A DNA stretch of 64,000 nucleotides, from NCBI RefSeq assembly GCF_003570885.1, contig NZ_QXJC01000004.1:1-64000 (forward strand), given 5' to 3'. Below, piece by piece: positions 32,629 to 44,699 of the stretch (positions are counted from its first letter, which is position 1; every line of letters starts with the position of its first letter). Source of the DNA: Simplicispira hankyongi (GTDB lineage Bacteria > Pseudomonadota > Gammaproteobacteria > Burkholderiales > Burkholderiaceae_C). The notes under the pieces are model-generated. The model made no database searches. It was not told the DNA's origin and saw only the letters and a program-made list of their open reading frames with translations. Both the position numbers and the translations under genes were made by a program.

Positions 32629-34052
32629 GGCGGCGGGAGGCAGGGCGGCACGCGCGGCGGCATGCGGGCCGGGCGCCCTGGCACCGCCGGGCACGCCAGG
32701 CCGTGCATCGGTCGCTGCGCCTGCACCTGGTACTGGTGTTTGTGGCGCTGGCGCTGGCCATGGCCGTCACCTTCATCGGCGGCGTGCAAAAGGCCGTGGC
32801 GGTCGGCTGGCGCGAGGCGGCCCGCCCGCTGCTGATCGACTACGTGGACCACCTGGCGCGCGAAGTGGGCAGCCCGCCCAGCATCGCGCGCGCCCAGGCC
32901 ATCACCGCGCGCCTGCCGATCACGCTGCGCATCTCGGGACCACAGGTGAACTGGGACTCGCAGCCCAGCGCGGCCGGCCAAGGCCTGCCGCCGCCCGGCT
33001 GGGCGCGCGAGCCGGCCCTGCGCCATGGTGGCGATGGCGAAAACCTGCTGGTGCGCACCACCCCGGACGGCCACCGGCTGGAGTTTGGCCTGAACATGCA
33101 GATTTGGCAGCAGCGCCCGCGCATCGCCTGGATCACACTCGCCGCGCTGCTGCTGCTCACCGCGCTGGCTTACCTGTATGTGCGCCGCCTGCTGCGCCCG
33201 CTCGACGAGATCCGTGCCGGCGCCGAGCGCTTTGGCGCGGGCCGCTTCGAACAGCCCATCCCGGTGCGCTGCGCGAACAAGCCCGACGAACTGGGCCAAC
33301 TGGCTGCCACCATCAACACCATGGGCAGCGACATCCACCAGATGCTCGACGCCAAGCGCGCCCTGCTGCTGGCCATGAGCCACGAACTGCGCAGCCCGCT
33401 GACGCGCGCCCGCCTGAACGCCGAGCTGCTGCCCGACGCCACAGGCGCCGACGCCCCGCGCCAGGCCCTGCTGCGCGATCTGGGCGAGATGGCACGCCTT
33501 ATCACCGATCTGCTGGAAAGCGAGCGCCTGGCCGGCAGCCATGCCGCGTTGCACCGCGAGCCGGTGGACCTGGTGGACCTGGCCCATGAGGTGGTTGCCG
33601 AACTGGGCAACCGCCATGCCGGAGCGGCAGCCATCCGCATGCAGGCACCGTCGGCGCTGCCGGTGTTGGCCCTGGACCGCGCCCGCATGCGCCTGCTGCT
33701 GCGCAACCTGCTGGACAACGCCTTGCGCCACAGCCACCATTTCGGCCAGAACCCTGGCGACAGCGCCACGCTGCCACCCGAGCTGCACCTGCGTGTGCAA
33801 GGCACGGAGCTGGAAATCGAAGTGCGCGACCACGGCCCCGGCGTGCCGCCAGAACATCTGGCGCAGTTGGCCCAGGCCTTCTACCGCCCCGACAGCGCCC
33901 GCCAGCGCGCCACCGGCGGCGTGGGGCTGGGGTTGTATCTGTGCCGCCTGGTGGCGCAGGCGCACGGCGGGCGGCTGGAGCTGCGCAATGCCGGGCCAGG
34001 GCTGGCGGTGCGGGTGGTGCTGCCGGTGCAAAGTGTCGTGAGTTGGAAGTAG
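32625..34052 (+). CDS. Sensor histidine kinase (CpxA-like)
   Basis: 475 aa. A basic N-terminus is followed by a first membrane helix (LHLVLVFVALALAMAVTFIGGV), a periplasmic sensor of about 120 residues, a second helix (IAWITLAALLLLTALAYLYV), a HAMP domain, a dimerisation domain with phospho-His in LLAMSHELRSPLTRARL, and a catalytic domain with N-box LLRNLLDNALRHS and G-boxes DHGPGVP and GGVGLGLYL. ATG 32625 overlaps the regulator stop. The last residues SVVSWK and the stop lie inside the inverted-repeat element that begins at 34032, so the native C-terminus has probably been replaced. Confidence 0.88.
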   Translation: MRRREAGRHARRHAGRAPWHRRARQAVHRSLRLHLVLVFVALALAMAVTFIGGVQKAVAVGWREAARPLLIDYVDHLAREVGSPPSIARAQAITARLPITLRISGPQVNWDSQPSAAGQGLPPPGWAREPALRHGGDGENLLVRTTPDGHRLEFGLNMQIWQQRPRIAWITLAALLLLTALAYLYVRRLLRPLDEIRAGAERFGAGRFEQPIPVRCANKPDELGQLAATINTMGSDIHQMLDAKRALLLAMSHELRSPLTRARLNAELLPDATGADAPRQALLRDLGEMARLITDLLESERLAGSHAALHREPVDLVDLAHEVVAELGNRHAGAAAIRMQAPSALPVLALDRARMRLLLRNLLDNALRHSHHFGQNPGDSATLPPELHLRVQGTELEIEVRDHGPGVPPEHLAQLAQAFYRPDSARQRATGGVGLGLYLCRLVAQAHGGRLELRNAGPGLAVRVVLPVQSVVSWK

Positions 34053-34140
34053 GTTGAAAAAGTAAAGCTGTCGAAATCGTCGTCAGGCAAGGCGGCGATT
34101 CTCGGCAGCTTTCTGAAACGAACTTTCAACTCACGACACT
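34032..34140. repeat. 109-nt MITE-like inverted-repeat element
   Basis: Terminal arms AGTGTCGTGAGTTG and CAACTCACGACACT are perfect. Inside, the arms continue to pair with few mismatches up to ...AATCG / CGATT..., giving an imperfect hairpin of about 45 bp around a 16-nt loop. No open frame and no obvious target duplication. It supplies the final codons of the kinase gene and could act as its terminator. Confidence 0.65.
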
Positions 34141-34175
34141 AGGGCGTAGCGCCACCCTGCCGGGGATTCCGAGGG

Positions 34176-34216
34176 TTGACAGCCAGATCCAGATTCGACT
34201 AACCTGTATAGACAAG
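34176..34216 (+). promoter_or_regulatory. hutC promoter and HutC operator
   Basis: TTGACA at 34176-34181 is a consensus -35 box. The operator CCTGTATAGACAAG (34203-34216) overlaps the -10/start region and lies 11 nt before the hutC ATG. The same word, inverted, occurs before hutH. This fits autorepression by HutC, which binds TGTA-TACA-type palindromes and is released by urocanate in characterised systems. Confidence 0.65.
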
Positions 34217-34227
34217 CAAACGCCGCC

Positions 34228-35019
34228 ATGACCCTCGCCCGCTCGTCCCGCGCCTCCACCACCGTCCGCAGCCAGACCAGCGCGCCTGCTGCCGCGCCCA
34301 CGCTGGCGCTGTACGAGCAGGTCAAGGATTTCATCGTGCGCAAAGTGCAGCAAGGTGTTTGGCGGGCCGGCGACCGGCTGCCTTCCGAGCATGAACTGGT
34401 GGCACAGTTCGGTATTTCGCGCATGACGGTCAACCGCGCCCTGCGCGATCTGGTGGCCGAAGGCCGCATCGTTCGCATCGCCGGCGTGGGCAGCTTTGTG
34501 GCCGAAGACAAGCCCCAATCCACCCTGCTGCAGATTGCCAATCTGGCCAGCGAAATCCGCCAGCGTGGGCACGCCTACCGCTGCGATGTGCTGACCGTAG
34601 AGCGCACCGGCGCCACGCGGGGGGTGGCGACGGCGCTGGACGTGCGCAAGGGCACGCCCGTGTTTCACACCCTGTGCCTGCACCGCGAAAACGGCGTCCC
34701 GGTGCAGCTTGAAGACCGGCATGTCAACCCTCGGCTGGCGCCGGGCTTCATCGCCCAGGACTTTGAAGCGACGCCCCCCTCTGAATACCTGGTACGCAAC
34801 GTGCCCTTCGACCAGATGGAGCACATGGTCGACGCCGTGCTGCCCACCCCTGAACAGGCCGCTTTGCTCGAAATGCCCGCCACCGAGCCTTGCCTGCTGC
34901 TCACGCGGCGCACCTGGTCGCGCGGCGTTCCCGTCACTGTGGTGCACTGCCTGCACCCGGCCTCACGCTACCGCCTGGGCAGCCGCTTTCGCACCGACGG
35001 CAACCCCGTGGCCGCATAG
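34228..35019 (+). CDS. hutC: Histidine utilisation repressor HutC (GntR family)
   Basis: 263 aa. The GntR winged helix is [22 protein letters not shown] with [13 protein letters not shown]. The UTRA effector domain is [22 protein letters not shown] and [26 protein letters not shown], the HutC signature end. The first 25 residues are Ser/Thr/Ala-rich and probably disordered. It represses the hut operon; urocanate is the known inducer of the family. Two operator-like sites flank the gene. Confidence 0.9.
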   Translation: MTLARSSRASTTVRSQTSAPAAAPTLALYEQVKDFIVRKVQQGVWRAGDRLPSEHELVAQFGISRMTVNRALRDLVAEGRIVRIAGVGSFVAEDKPQSTLLQIANLASEIRQRGHAYRCDVLTVERTGATRGVATALDVRKGTPVFHTLCLHRENGVPVQLEDRHVNPRLAPGFIAQDFEATPPSEYLVRNVPFDQMEHMVDAVLPTPEQAALLEMPATEPCLLLTRRTWSRGVPVTVVHCLHPASRYRLGSRFRTDGNPVAA

Positions 35020-35046
35020 GCCACACCCCTATTTTTTTGACGGTTA

Positions 35047-35060
35047 CTTGTATAGACAGG
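35047..35060 (+). promoter_or_regulatory. Second HutC operator, before hutH
   Basis: CTTGTATAGACAGG is nearly the inverse of the site before hutC (12 of 14 positions match its reverse complement). It lies 10 nt before the chosen hutH ATG at 35070 and overlaps its ribosome-binding site AGGA. Binding there could block both transcription and translation start. Confidence 0.6.
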
Positions 35061-35069
35061 ATGATTGCC

Positions 35070-36605
35070 ATGCCCGCTACCAACACCCTCACCTTGCACC
35101 CCGGCAAAGTCACGCTAGCCGAGCTGCGCCGTATCCATGCCGCGCCGCTGCCTCTGCGCCTGGACCCAGTGGCGCGCGCGGGCATGCAGGCGGCGCACAC
35201 CACAGTGCAGCGCATCGTCGACGAAGACCTGGTGGTCTACGGCATCAACACCGGTTTCGGCAAGCTCGCCAGCACGAAGATCGCCCACGAGCGCCTGGCC
35301 GAGCTGCAGCGCAACCTGGTGCTCTCGCACAGCGTGGGCACGGGCGATGCCCTGCCCGATGCTGTGGTGCGCCTCATCCTGGCGACCAAGGCCATCAGTC
35401 TGGCGCGCGGGCATTCGGGCATACGCCCTGAAATCGCCGAGGCCCTGCTGGCGCTGGCCAACGCCAATGTGTTGCCCGTCATCCCCGCCAAGGGCTCGGT
35501 GGGCGCCTCGGGCGACCTGGCGCCCCTGGCGCACCTGGCCTGCGTGCTGATTGGCGAAGGCCAGGCCAAGCTCAATGACAAGATCGTTTCCGGCAAGGAC
35601 GCCATGGCGGCCGTGGGCTTGGAGCCCTTCGTGCTCGGCCCCAAGGAAGGGCTGGCGCTGCTCAATGGCACGCAGGCGTCCACCGCGCTGGCGCTCGCCG
35701 GGCTGTTTGGCGCGGAGGACGTGTTCGCCGCGGCCCTGGTGGCCGGTTGCCTGTCGCTCGAAGCCATCAAGGGCTCGGTGAAGCCCTTTGACGCCCGCAT
35801 CCACGAAGCGCGCGGCCAAGTGGGTCAAATAGCGGTCGCTGCAGTGGTGCGTGCATTGCTGGACGGCAGCGCCATCGACCCCTCGCACCCGCACTGCGGC
35901 CGTGTGCAGGACCCGTATTCGATCCGCTGCGTGCCGCAGGTGATGGGCGCCTGCCTGGACAACCTGCAGCATGCCGCACGCGTGCTGACCATTGAAGCGA
36001 ATGCGGCGTCCGACAACCCGCTGGTGTTCAGCAATGGCGATGTGATCTCTGGCGGCAACTTCCACGCCGAGCCGGTCGCCTTTGTGGCCGACATCATTGC
36101 GCTGGCCGTGGCCGAAATCGGCGCCATCTCGGAGCGGCGCCTGTCCTTGCTGCTGGACCCAGGCCTCTCGGGCCTGCCGGCCTTCCTCATCCTGGAGAGC
36201 GGCGTCAACTCCGGTTTCATGATTGCCCAGGTCACCGCCGCTGCCCTGGCGGCCGAAAACCAATGCCTGGCCAACCCCAGCAGCGTGACCAGCCTGCCCA
36301 CCTCGGCCAACCAGGAAGACCATGTGTCCATGGCCACCTATGGCGCGCGGCGCCTCGCCGACATGGTGCGCAATACGGCCGTGGTAGTCGGCATCGAGGC
36401 CATGGCGGCCGCACAAGGCATGGAATTTGATCGCTCGCTCAAGAGTTCACCCCTCATCGAAGCCCAGTTCGCCGCGATCCGCGAGCGTGTGGCCTACCTG
36501 GAGCAGGACCGTTTCCTCGCACCCGACATCGAGTCCATGCGCGAATGGGCGCAGCAGTCCACCTGGCCTGCACCGTTGCTGCACTGCCTGCCCAGCCACG
36601 CCTGA
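35070..36605 (+). CDS. hutH: Histidine ammonia-lyase
   Basis: 511 aa, the normal family length. It converts L-histidine to urocanate and ammonia. The autocatalytic MIO cofactor forms from Ala-Ser-Gly in [15 protein letters not shown]. Other hallmarks are [27 protein letters not shown] and [21 protein letters not shown] 35070 has AGGA 8 nt upstream; an in-frame ATG at 35061 is also possible. First enzyme of the operon. Confidence 0.95.
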   Translation: MPATNTLTLHPGKVTLAELRRIHAAPLPLRLDPVARAGMQAAHTTVQRIVDEDLVVYGINTGFGKLASTKIAHERLAELQRNLVLSHSVGTGDALPDAVVRLILATKAISLARGHSGIRPEIAEALLALANANVLPVIPAKGSVGASGDLAPLAHLACVLIGEGQAKLNDKIVSGKDAMAAVGLEPFVLGPKEGLALLNGTQASTALALAGLFGAEDVFAAALVAGCLSLEAIKGSVKPFDARIHEARGQVGQIAVAAVVRALLDGSAIDPSHPHCGRVQDPYSIRCVPQVMGACLDNLQHAARVLTIEANAASDNPLVFSNGDVISGGNFHAEPVAFVADIIALAVAEIGAISERRLSLLLDPGLSGLPAFLILESGVNSGFMIAQVTAAALAAENQCLANPSSVTSLPTSANQEDHVSMATYGARRLADMVRNTAVVVGIEAMAAAQGMEFDRSLKSSPLIEAQFAAIRERVAYLEQDRFLAPDIESMREWAQQSTWPAPLLHCLPSHA

Positions 36606-36629
36606 ACCCAATACCCCAAGGAGCCCCCC

Positions 36630-38358
<1,729 letters not shown>

Positions 38359-38372
<14 letters not shown>

Positions 38373-39060
38373 CCTGACCACCATCGCCCCCACGCCGTGG
38401 AAAAACGGCGGCGGCGCCACCCGCGAACTCGCCTGCTGGCCGGCCGGCGCCGACATGGAGCAGTTCGATTGGCGGGTGAGCGTGGCCACGATTGCACAGA
38501 GCGGACCGTTCTCGCGCTTTGCCGGGGTGGACCGGATCATCACGCTGCTCACGGGCGATGGCGTGCACCTGCGCCAGCCGGGCACCGGCATCGACCACCG
38601 TTTGGACCAGCCGCTGCAACCCTTTGCCTTTGCAGGCGATGGCGGCATGGAGTGCGACTTGCTGGGCGGCACGTCCACCGACTTCAACCTGATGACGCGC
38701 CGGGGCCGCTGGCAGGGTGCGGTGCAGGTGCTGCGCGGTCCGGCGGTGTTGCCGGCACGGCCAGCCGGCCTGTTGCTGGCGGTCCAGGGCCGCTGGACCG
38801 TGGCGCCCGCTGCGCCGGGCGAGTCGCTGGAGCTGGCGCCGCATACCGGCCTGTGGTGGGCCGATGGGGATTGCGGCTGGCACGCCGCGCCGCATGCCAG
38901 CGGGCCGGACCACGTACTCCTGCACGTGCGATTGGAGCCCGATGCGCGCCCAGCAATGCAGGCCATGGGGTCGAACCACGCTTTCGCGCAGCAAAACCCG
39001 TGCGCTGACCCCATTGCCGGAAACGCGGGCGCAGCCGCAGCGAGGCAGAAATATATATAA
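38359..39060 (+). CDS. hutD: HutD family protein
   Basis: A 233 aa cupin-fold HutD. Conserved [12 protein letters not shown] near the N-terminus, [24 protein letters not shown] and FNLMTRRG identify it. Its exact biochemical role is unsettled; in Pseudomonas it is proposed to bind formylglutamate and govern flux through the pathway. The C-terminal 25 residues are low-complexity and end in QKYI, immediately before a palindromic repeat. Confidence 0.88.
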
Positions 39061-39110
39061 AAATAGCCTTTAGCGCTTATGCAGTAAGCGCGAGTAGCTA
39101 TCAAAACAAT
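39061..39110. repeat. Comamonadaceae-type palindromic repeat, copy 3
   Basis: AAATAGCCTTTAGCGCTTAT followed by GCAGTAAGCGCGAGTAGCTATC. The stem AGCGCTTA/TAAGCGC(G) has lost one pair. It separates hutD from hutI inside the operon without an obvious terminator tail. Confidence 0.72.
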
Positions 39111-39124
39111 ATCAAAAGCTCCGT

Positions 39125-40411
39125 ATGGAACCCAATGCCACCTCCGCCGACGGTGTCTGGCGCAACCTGCGCCCGATACCCGAACTCACCGCCTGCGATA
39201 GGGCGCTGCCCGCCGGGGAACTGGCCGCGCTGGTGGTGCAAGGCGGCCTGCTGCGCTGGGCGGGCCCCACGGGCGCCGTCCCCGCCGCCTACGCCGCGCT
39301 GCCGCAGTGGGACGGCGGCGGCGCCCTGGCCATGCCCGGCCTGGTGGACTGCCACACCCATCTCGTCTACGGCGGCCAGCGGGCCCATGAGTTCGCCATG
39401 CGCCTGGCCGGCGCCACGTACGAGGAAGTGGCCATGGCCGGAGGCGGCATCGCCTCGTCCGTGCGCGCGACGCGCGAGGCGTCGGAAGACGAACTCTTTG
39501 CCCTGGCCGAGCAGCGCCTGCAGGCGCTGCTGGCCGAGGGCGTGTGCGCCATCGAGATCAAGTCCGGCTACGGCCTGGCGCTGGCGCACGAACGCAAGCA
39601 GCTGCGCGTCGCCCGGCGGCTGGGCGAAGTGTATGGCGTGACGGTGCGCACCACCTTCCTCGGCGCGCACGCGCTGCCGCCCGAATACGCCGGCCAGCCT
39701 GGTGGCAGCCAGGACTACATCGATCGGGTGTGCCATGAGATGCTGCCCGCGCTGGCCGCCGAAGGGCTGGTCGACGCGGTCGATGTGTTCTGCGAACGCA
39801 TCGCCTTCACGCTGGCCGAGACCGAGCAGGTGTTTCGCGCCGCCCAGGCGCTGGGCCTGCCCGTCAAGCTGCACGCCGAGCAGCTCTCGGACATGGGCGG
39901 TGCCACGCTGGCGGCGCGCTACGGCGCGCTGTCGTGCGACCATATCGAGCATCTATCTGCCGAAGGCATCGCCGCCATGAAAGCCGCTGGCACCGTCGCC
40001 GTGCTGCTGCCCGGCGCTTACTACACGCTGCGCGATACGCACTTGCCGCCCATTGCGCAACTGCGCGCCGCAGGCGTGCCCATGGCCGTGTCCACCGACC
40101 ACAACCCCGGCACCTCGCCTTGCCTGAGCCTGCTGCTCATGGCCAACATGGCCTGCACGCTGTTCCGCCTGACGGTGCCCGAGGCGCTGATGGGCATCAC
40201 CACGCACGCAGCGCGCGCGCTGGGCCTACAGGACACGCATGGCCTGCTGGCCGCCGGCCGCCCGGCCAACTTCGTGCTCTGGCCCTTTGCCGAAGCAGCC
40301 GAACTGGCTTACTGGTTCGGTCACCAACCCGCGCGCACCATCGTGCGCCAGGGGCAGGTGGTGCAGGGCGCGACGAGCGTTGCCCCACAAGGAGCGCGCC
40401 ATGGCGTCTAA
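39125..40411 (+). CDS. hutI: Imidazolonepropionase
   Basis: 428 aa amidohydrolase. It opens imidazolonepropionate to N-formimino-L-glutamate. Metal and substrate motifs: [29 protein letters not shown] and STDHNPGT. Length is slightly above the family norm of about 405-420. Its 3' end overlaps hutF by 11 nt. Confidence 0.93.
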   Translation: MEPNATSADGVWRNLRPIPELTACDRALPAGELAALVVQGGLLRWAGPTGAVPAAYAALPQWDGGGALAMPGLVDCHTHLVYGGQRAHEFAMRLAGATYEEVAMAGGGIASSVRATREASEDELFALAEQRLQALLAEGVCAIEIKSGYGLALAHERKQLRVARRLGEVYGVTVRTTFLGAHALPPEYAGQPGGSQDYIDRVCHEMLPALAAEGLVDAVDVFCERIAFTLAETEQVFRAAQALGLPVKLHAEQLSDMGGATLAARYGALSCDHIEHLSAEGIAAMKAAGTVAVLLPGAYYTLRDTHLPPIAQLRAAGVPMAVSTDHNPGTSPCLSLLLMANMACTLFRLTVPEALMGITTHAARALGLQDTHGLLAAGRPANFVLWPFAEAAELAYWFGHQPARTIVRQGQVVQGATSVAPQGARHGV

Positions 40412-41816
40412 ACCCGCCGCTGGCGGCCACCTCTTTGCAAACGATGCCCTGCTGCCCAGCGGCTGGGCGCGCCAGGTGCTGCTGCAGTGGGACGCCAGCG
40501 GGCGCATCACCCAGGTCAGCGTGGGCGCCGCCCCGCCCGCCGGCGTGCCCGTGGCGCCCGGCCCGCTGCTGCCCGGCATGCCCAACCTGCATTCGCACGC
40601 CTTCCAGCGCGCCTTTGCCGGCTTGACCGAATACCGCGCCCCCTATCCCGAGGGTGGCCAGGACAGCTTCTGGAGCTGGCGCCGGCTCATGTACCGCTTT
40701 GCCGCCCACATCACGCCCGAGAGCCTGGAGGCGATTGCCACCTGGCTGTACGTGGAAATGCTGGAGGCCGGCTACACCTCGGTGTGCGAGTTCCACTACC
40801 TGCACCACGGCCAGGGCGGAAAGCCCTATGCCGACGACACCGCGCTCTCCCTGGCGCTGCTGCGCGCCGCGCGCACGGCGGGCATCGGCATGACACTGCT
40901 GCCCGTGCTCTACCAGAGCAGCGGCTTTGGCGGCCAGGCCCCGCGCGCCGACCAGGCTCGGTTCCTGCGCAGCACCGGCAATATGCTCTCTTTATTGGAG
41001 CAGCTTGCGACCGCCACACATGCGCAAGGGGCTGTTTTGGGCTTGGCTCCACATTCCTTGCGCGCCGTGCCGCCGGAGAGCTTGCGCGAGGCGGTCGCCG
41101 GCATCACCGCGCTGGATGCGCACGCGCCCATCCACCTCCACATCGCCGAGCAGACGCAAGAGGTCGAGGACTGCATCGCCTGGAGCGGCCAGCGCCCGGT
41201 GCAGTGGCTGCTGGACCACATGCCCGTAGACGCGCGCTGGTGCCTGGTGCACGCCACGCACATGGCGCCTGCCGAATACGCCGCCGCCGCGCGCACCGGC
41301 GCCGTGGCGGGCCTGTGCCCCAGCACCGAGGCCAATTTGGGCGACGGCCTTTTCGATATGCCGCGGTGGCTGCGGCAAGGCGGCGCCTGGGGTCTGGGCT
41401 CGGACAGCCACGCCTGCGTCAACGCCGCCGAAGAACTGATGCTGCTTGAATACGGCCAGCGCCTGCACCTGCGCCAGCGCAACGTGCTGGCCAGCAGCGC
41501 CCACGCCCAGGTGGCCACCGCCATGACCCTGCAGGCGGTGCGGGGCGGCGCACAGGCGGCCGGGCGCCCGGTGGCCGGCCTTGCGGTTGGCCAGCAGGCC
41601 GATATGCTGGCGCTGGACGCGCAGCACGTCGCCCTGGCCGGGCTCGACGCCGAGCGCATGCTCGCCGCCCATGTGTTCGCCAGCCAGCGCGGCAGCGCAC
41701 TGCACAGCCTGTGGGTGGCTGGCGTGCCCCGCGTGGTGGCCGGCCGGCACCCCCTGCACGACGCGGCCGCGCGCGCCTTCGTTGCCACGCGCCAGGCCCT
41801 GTTAGCCGCCGCCTGA
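40401..41816 (+). CDS. hutF: N-formimino-L-glutamate deiminase
   Basis: 471 aa amidohydrolase. It removes ammonia from formimino-glutamate to give N-formylglutamate, the step that defines the five-enzyme hut pathway. Signature motifs: [33 protein letters not shown] and [13 protein letters not shown] with [16 protein letters not shown] lies before ATG 40401; the upstream extension of the frame overlaps hutI. Confidence 0.93.
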   Translation: MASKPAAGGHLFANDALLPSGWARQVLLQWDASGRITQVSVGAAPPAGVPVAPGPLLPGMPNLHSHAFQRAFAGLTEYRAPYPEGGQDSFWSWRRLMYRFAAHITPESLEAIATWLYVEMLEAGYTSVCEFHYLHHGQGGKPYADDTALSLALLRAARTAGIGMTLLPVLYQSSGFGGQAPRADQARFLRSTGNMLSLLEQLATATHAQGAVLGLAPHSLRAVPPESLREAVAGITALDAHAPIHLHIAEQTQEVEDCIAWSGQRPVQWLLDHMPVDARWCLVHATHMAPAEYAAAARTGAVAGLCPSTEANLGDGLFDMPRWLRQGGAWGLGSDSHACVNAAEELMLLEYGQRLHLRQRNVLASSAHAQVATAMTLQAVRGGAQAAGRPVAGLAVGQQADMLALDAQHVALAGLDAERMLAAHVFASQRGSALHSLWVAGVPRVVAGRHPLHDAAARAFVATRQALLAAA

Positions 41817-41831
41817 TTACCGGAGCCCGCC

Positions 41832-42653
41832 ATGACCGACACCCCCGGCGCCCCACCGCCCTTCAGCTTTCACCAAGGCAGCGCGCCGCTGCTCATTTCC
41901 ATCCCTCACGGCGGCGTGTACCTGCCGCCACCGCTCGCGGACCGCTTGGCTCCCGAGGCGCGCGCGGTGCCCGACACCGACTGGCACCTGGAGCGCCTGT
42001 ACGCCTTTGCCAAGGACATGGGCGCCTCCCTCCTGGCGGCCACGCATTCGCGCTACGTCATCGACCTGAACCGCCCGCCGGACGGCGCCAGCCTCTACCC
42101 CGGCCAGAACGTCACCGGCCTGTGTCCGGTGGATACCTTCGATGAAACCCCGCTCTATGTGCGCGGCGACCTGCCCGATGCCGCCGAAATCGCCGCACGC
42201 CGCGAAGCGATATGGGCGCCCTACCACGCGCAGCTGCGCGCCGAACTCGACCGCATCCGCGCGGCGCACGGCGTGGCCATGCTGTGGGACGCGCACTCGA
42301 TCCGCTCGGTGCTGCCGCGCTTCTTTCAAGGCAAGCTGCCCGACTTCAACCTCGGCACCGCCGACGGCGCCAGTTGCGCCCCGGCGCTGGCGCAGGAACT
42401 GCTGCGCATCGCGCAGAGCGCGCCCGGCTATACCGCCGTGCTCAATGGCCGATTCAAGGGCGGCCACATCACGCGCCATTGCGGCGATCCGACGCGGGGC
42501 ATCCATGCCGTGCAGTTGGAGATGACGCAGTGCAGCTATATGCAGGAGGCGCTGCCGTTTGCCTACCTGCCCGAGCGCGCCGCGCAGGTGCAGCCGCATG
42601 TGCGGCGCATGCTGGAGGCGGTGCTGGGTTTTACGGGACGCGCCGCCAGGTGA
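41832..42653 (+). CDS. hutG: N-formylglutamate deformylase (amidohydrolase)
   Basis: 273 aa. It hydrolyses N-formyl-L-glutamate to glutamate and formate, completing the pathway. Typical segments: LLISIPHGGVYLP, DTDWHLERLY, YVIDLNRPPDG and MLWDAHSIRSVLPRFF. It ends the operon; the minus-strand sigma factor gene follows with 19 nt between stops. Confidence 0.92.
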   Translation: MTDTPGAPPPFSFHQGSAPLLISIPHGGVYLPPPLADRLAPEARAVPDTDWHLERLYAFAKDMGASLLAATHSRYVIDLNRPPDGASLYPGQNVTGLCPVDTFDETPLYVRGDLPDAAEIAARREAIWAPYHAQLRAELDRIRAAHGVAMLWDAHSIRSVLPRFFQGKLPDFNLGTADGASCAPALAQELLRIAQSAPGYTAVLNGRFKGGHITRHCGDPTRGIHAVQLEMTQCSYMQEALPFAYLPERAAQVQPHVRRMLEAVLGFTGRAAR

Positions 42654-42672
42654 GGTCTGGTGCCCGGGCGGC

Positions 42673-43203
42673 TCAGTTGTCCGAATGGAGCAGGTATTCC
42701 CGGACGAGTTCTCGGGCGCGGTGCAGCCGGCTCTTGACCGCACCCGATTGCTCACCAAGGCGCTCGGCGATTTCCGCGATCGACAACTCTTCAAAGTCCC
42801 GCAACAAGACCACTTCGAGGTAATGGGCGGGCAAGGATTCAAGGGCGTTCGCCAGGTCGATTCGCAAAGCGTCGTCGCTGCGGCTCGCCAACTGCTGTTC
42901 CGCTACACCGTCTTCCAGCGGATCGTGCTTGAACATCATGCGTTCAAGCTTGCGGCATTCGTGCTTGATGACGGTGAACAGCCACGAAGAAAACGCGGCC
43001 GCAACCTTGAGGCCCTTGACCTTGTGGAAGATGATCAGCAGCGACTCCTGAACGGCATCGTCCACGTCGCTCACTTGACAATGCCGGCGGGCGTAGCGGC
43101 GGGCGTCCGCCTGACAGACCACCAGCAGGCGCGAAATCGCAACCGGATCGCCCGTTTGGGCTGCCAGGATGAGGTTGTTCCGCTCCACCACACCGTCTGC
43201 CAT
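42673..43203 (-). CDS. ECF-type RNA polymerase sigma factor
   Basis: 176 aa. Region 2 has VDDAVQESLLIIFHKVKGL and SSWLFTVIKHECRKLER. Region 4 has LESLPAHYLEVVLLRDFEELSIAEIAERLGEQSGAVKSRLHRARELV. No anti-sigma gene is adjacent. It lies 3 nt after the DUF2892 gene, on the same strand as the CcdA/thioredoxin/cytochrome genes, so it probably controls this small cluster and the divergent Cys-rich peptide. Confidence 0.87.
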   Translation of the reverse strand: MADGVVERNNLILAAQTGDPVAISRLLVVCQADARRYARRHCQVSDVDDAVQESLLIIFHKVKGLKVAAAFSSWLFTVIKHECRKLERMMFKHDPLEDGVAEQQLASRSDDALRIDLANALESLPAHYLEVVLLRDFEELSIAEIAERLGEQSGAVKSRLHRARELVREYLLHSDN

Positions 43204-43206
43204 GGT

Positions 43207-43416
43207 TCAGGGCCTCTTGTCGAGCTTGCGGCCAACCATGGCGCACATCGGGCAAAACCCCACCAGGCCGGTCATGGCAAGCATGGCACCGATGGTGCCA
43301 GCGCCTACGGCCCAGCCGGACGCGCCCCAGTTCATGGCGGCGAAAGCGAGGGCCATCACCCCCACGATCAAACGCAGGCCGCGCTCCCAATGGGGGACAT
43401 TTTTCACGTAGAACAT
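43207..43416 (-). CDS. DUF2892 (YgaP-like) small membrane protein
   Basis: 69 aa with two membrane helices after MFYVKNVPHWERGLRLIVGV, the DUF2892 start. It carries GFCPMCAMVG near the end; the Cys-x-x-Cys pair may bind metal. ATG 43416 has AAAGGAGAT upstream; the frame is open to 43473 but that part has no ribosome-binding site. In other genomes such proteins accompany rhodanese or ECF sigma genes. Confidence 0.78.
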   Translation of the reverse strand: MFYVKNVPHWERGLRLIVGVMALAFAAMNWGASGWAVGAGTIGAMLAMTGLVGFCPMCAMVGRKLDKRP

Positions 43417-43472
43417 TGCAATCTCCTTTGGCGGTTTCAGGTTCGAGGGCACCGTTCCCAAGAACCTGTTCA

Positions 43473-43480
43473 TAAGAGGC
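43473..43480 (-). promoter_or_regulatory. GCCTCTTA motif before the DUF2892-sigma genes
   Basis: On the minus strand GCCTCTTA lies 57 nt before ATG 43416. An identical octamer on the same strand is at 45170-45163, 32 nt before the cytochrome gene. The divergent Cys-rich gene has the related CTTCTCTTAA at 45294. It may be part of promoters read by the local ECF sigma factor; this is a suggestion from three sites only. Confidence 0.3.
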
Positions 43481-43563
43481 GCTGAACAGGCAAAACGGTT
43501 CGAAAGCGACCGAAGAAAATCTCTCCGCGTGTCCGCCGCAGTCTCGGCTGGCAGGAGGCCGCA

Positions 43564-44292
43564 TCAAAAACGCGTGGTCAATGCCGTGAGCCAAGCCGGC
43601 GACAGATCGACCAGCCAGGCTTCCAGCGGCCTATCGGCTCCGGTAAGGATCAGCAAGGCGATGGCCACCATGAAGGCCCCCAGAACGATTTTTCCGGTTT
43701 TACCTGCCTGCATCAGCTTGCCGCGCACTTTCATCATGGCGGCACGCGAGAGAGAGGCCAGGCCGATGACCGGCATGGCCGCGCCGAGACCAAAGAGGCC
43801 CATGAGCAAGGCGACCTGCGGCAGCTGCGATCCCTGGCTGGCCAGCACGATGGCGGCGCCGAGTGTCGGGCCTACGCAAGGGCTCCAGACCACCCCCAAT
43901 GCCAGGCCGATGATGAACTGCCCGCTGAGGCCATTGAGGTTGAGCCGGGAGATGAAGTGGTTGCCACCATTGCCCATCCCGGAAGTGGCCGAAGCAAAGC
44001 GCCGCTGCAGGCTGGTGGACATCAATACGAGCCCGAGCAGCCCCAAGAGGGCGGCGCCGACAGATCGAAAGGCGGAAGTGTCAAGGCCGATGGCCGAGCC
44101 CGCCCACGCGATCAGTGTGCCGATGGCGGCATACGAGAGGGCCAGACCGCCTGCGAGGGCGAGCGGCGCACGGGGATGCGCCGCTGTGGCGGAGGCCAAC
44201 ACAATCGGCAAGATCGGCAGCACACAAGGCGACAGCGTGGACAGCAGCCCGGCCAGCAGGCCAAAGCCATAAGAGCCGAGCCCGAATGCCAT
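43564..44292 (-). CDS. CcdA/DsbD-type membrane thiol transporter
   Basis: 242 aa with about six membrane helices. The two redox cysteines sit in LSTLSPCVLPILP (helix 1) and GVVWSPCVGPTLG (helix 4), as in CcdA and the DsbD central domain. It moves reducing equivalents from cytoplasmic thioredoxin to the periplasm. Overlaps the thioredoxin-like gene by one base, so they act together. Confidence 0.87.
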   Translation of the reverse strand: MAFGLGSYGFGLLAGLLSTLSPCVLPILPIVLASATAAHPRAPLALAGGLALSYAAIGTLIAWAGSAIGLDTSAFRSVGAALLGLLGLVLMSTSLQRRFASATSGMGNGGNHFISRLNLNGLSGQFIIGLALGVVWSPCVGPTLGAAIVLASQGSQLPQVALLMGLFGLGAAMPVIGLASLSRAAMMKVRGKLMQAGKTGKIVLGAFMVAIALLILTGADRPLEAWLVDLSPAWLTALTTRF

Positions 44293-44675
44293 TACTGGGC
44301 CGCCTTCTTGAAGAGGGCTTCGAGGCCGGCAGGCGTGGTGTCGCCAACCGAGCGCCCTGTTTCATGGCCGCCCTTGAACGCGATCAAGGTGCTTTGCATG
44401 GCGACCTTGAATTGCTTGAGCACCGCCTTGTCAGCGTCAAAGTCCACCGCCAGGATCGCCACATCCTGGTAAGCAGCTTGCTTGGAGAGTCGCTCAACGA
44501 TGGGCTTCTGGGCCTTGCAGGTCGGGCACCAGGTCGCCGAGACATCGACCACCACCGGCTTGCCATCGTGGGCCAACTGGTCGAATGCTTGCTGGGTGAA
44601 GGGCATGGGTTCGGCGGCCGATGCCATTGCCGCGCAGAAAGCAAGTGCGGCCACAAGAGGTTGGGATCGTTTCAT
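44292..44675 (-). CDS. Periplasmic thioredoxin-fold protein
   Basis: 127 aa. A signal peptide cleaves after ASA (about residue 20). The redox motif is WCPTC at 49-53, within VVVDVSATWCPTCKAQKP. Probably receives electrons from the CcdA-like protein and reduces periplasmic disulfides, for example those of the Lys-Cys peptide or of apocytochrome c. Confidence 0.87.
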   Translation of the reverse strand: MKRSQPLVAALAFCAAMASAAEPMPFTQQAFDQLAHDGKPVVVDVSATWCPTCKAQKPIVERLSKQAAYQDVAILAVDFDADKAVLKQFKVAMQSTLIAFKGGHETGRSVGDTTPAGLEALFKKAAQ

Positions 44676-44699
44676 GGAGTTCTCCTGGAGGGTGGGTAG

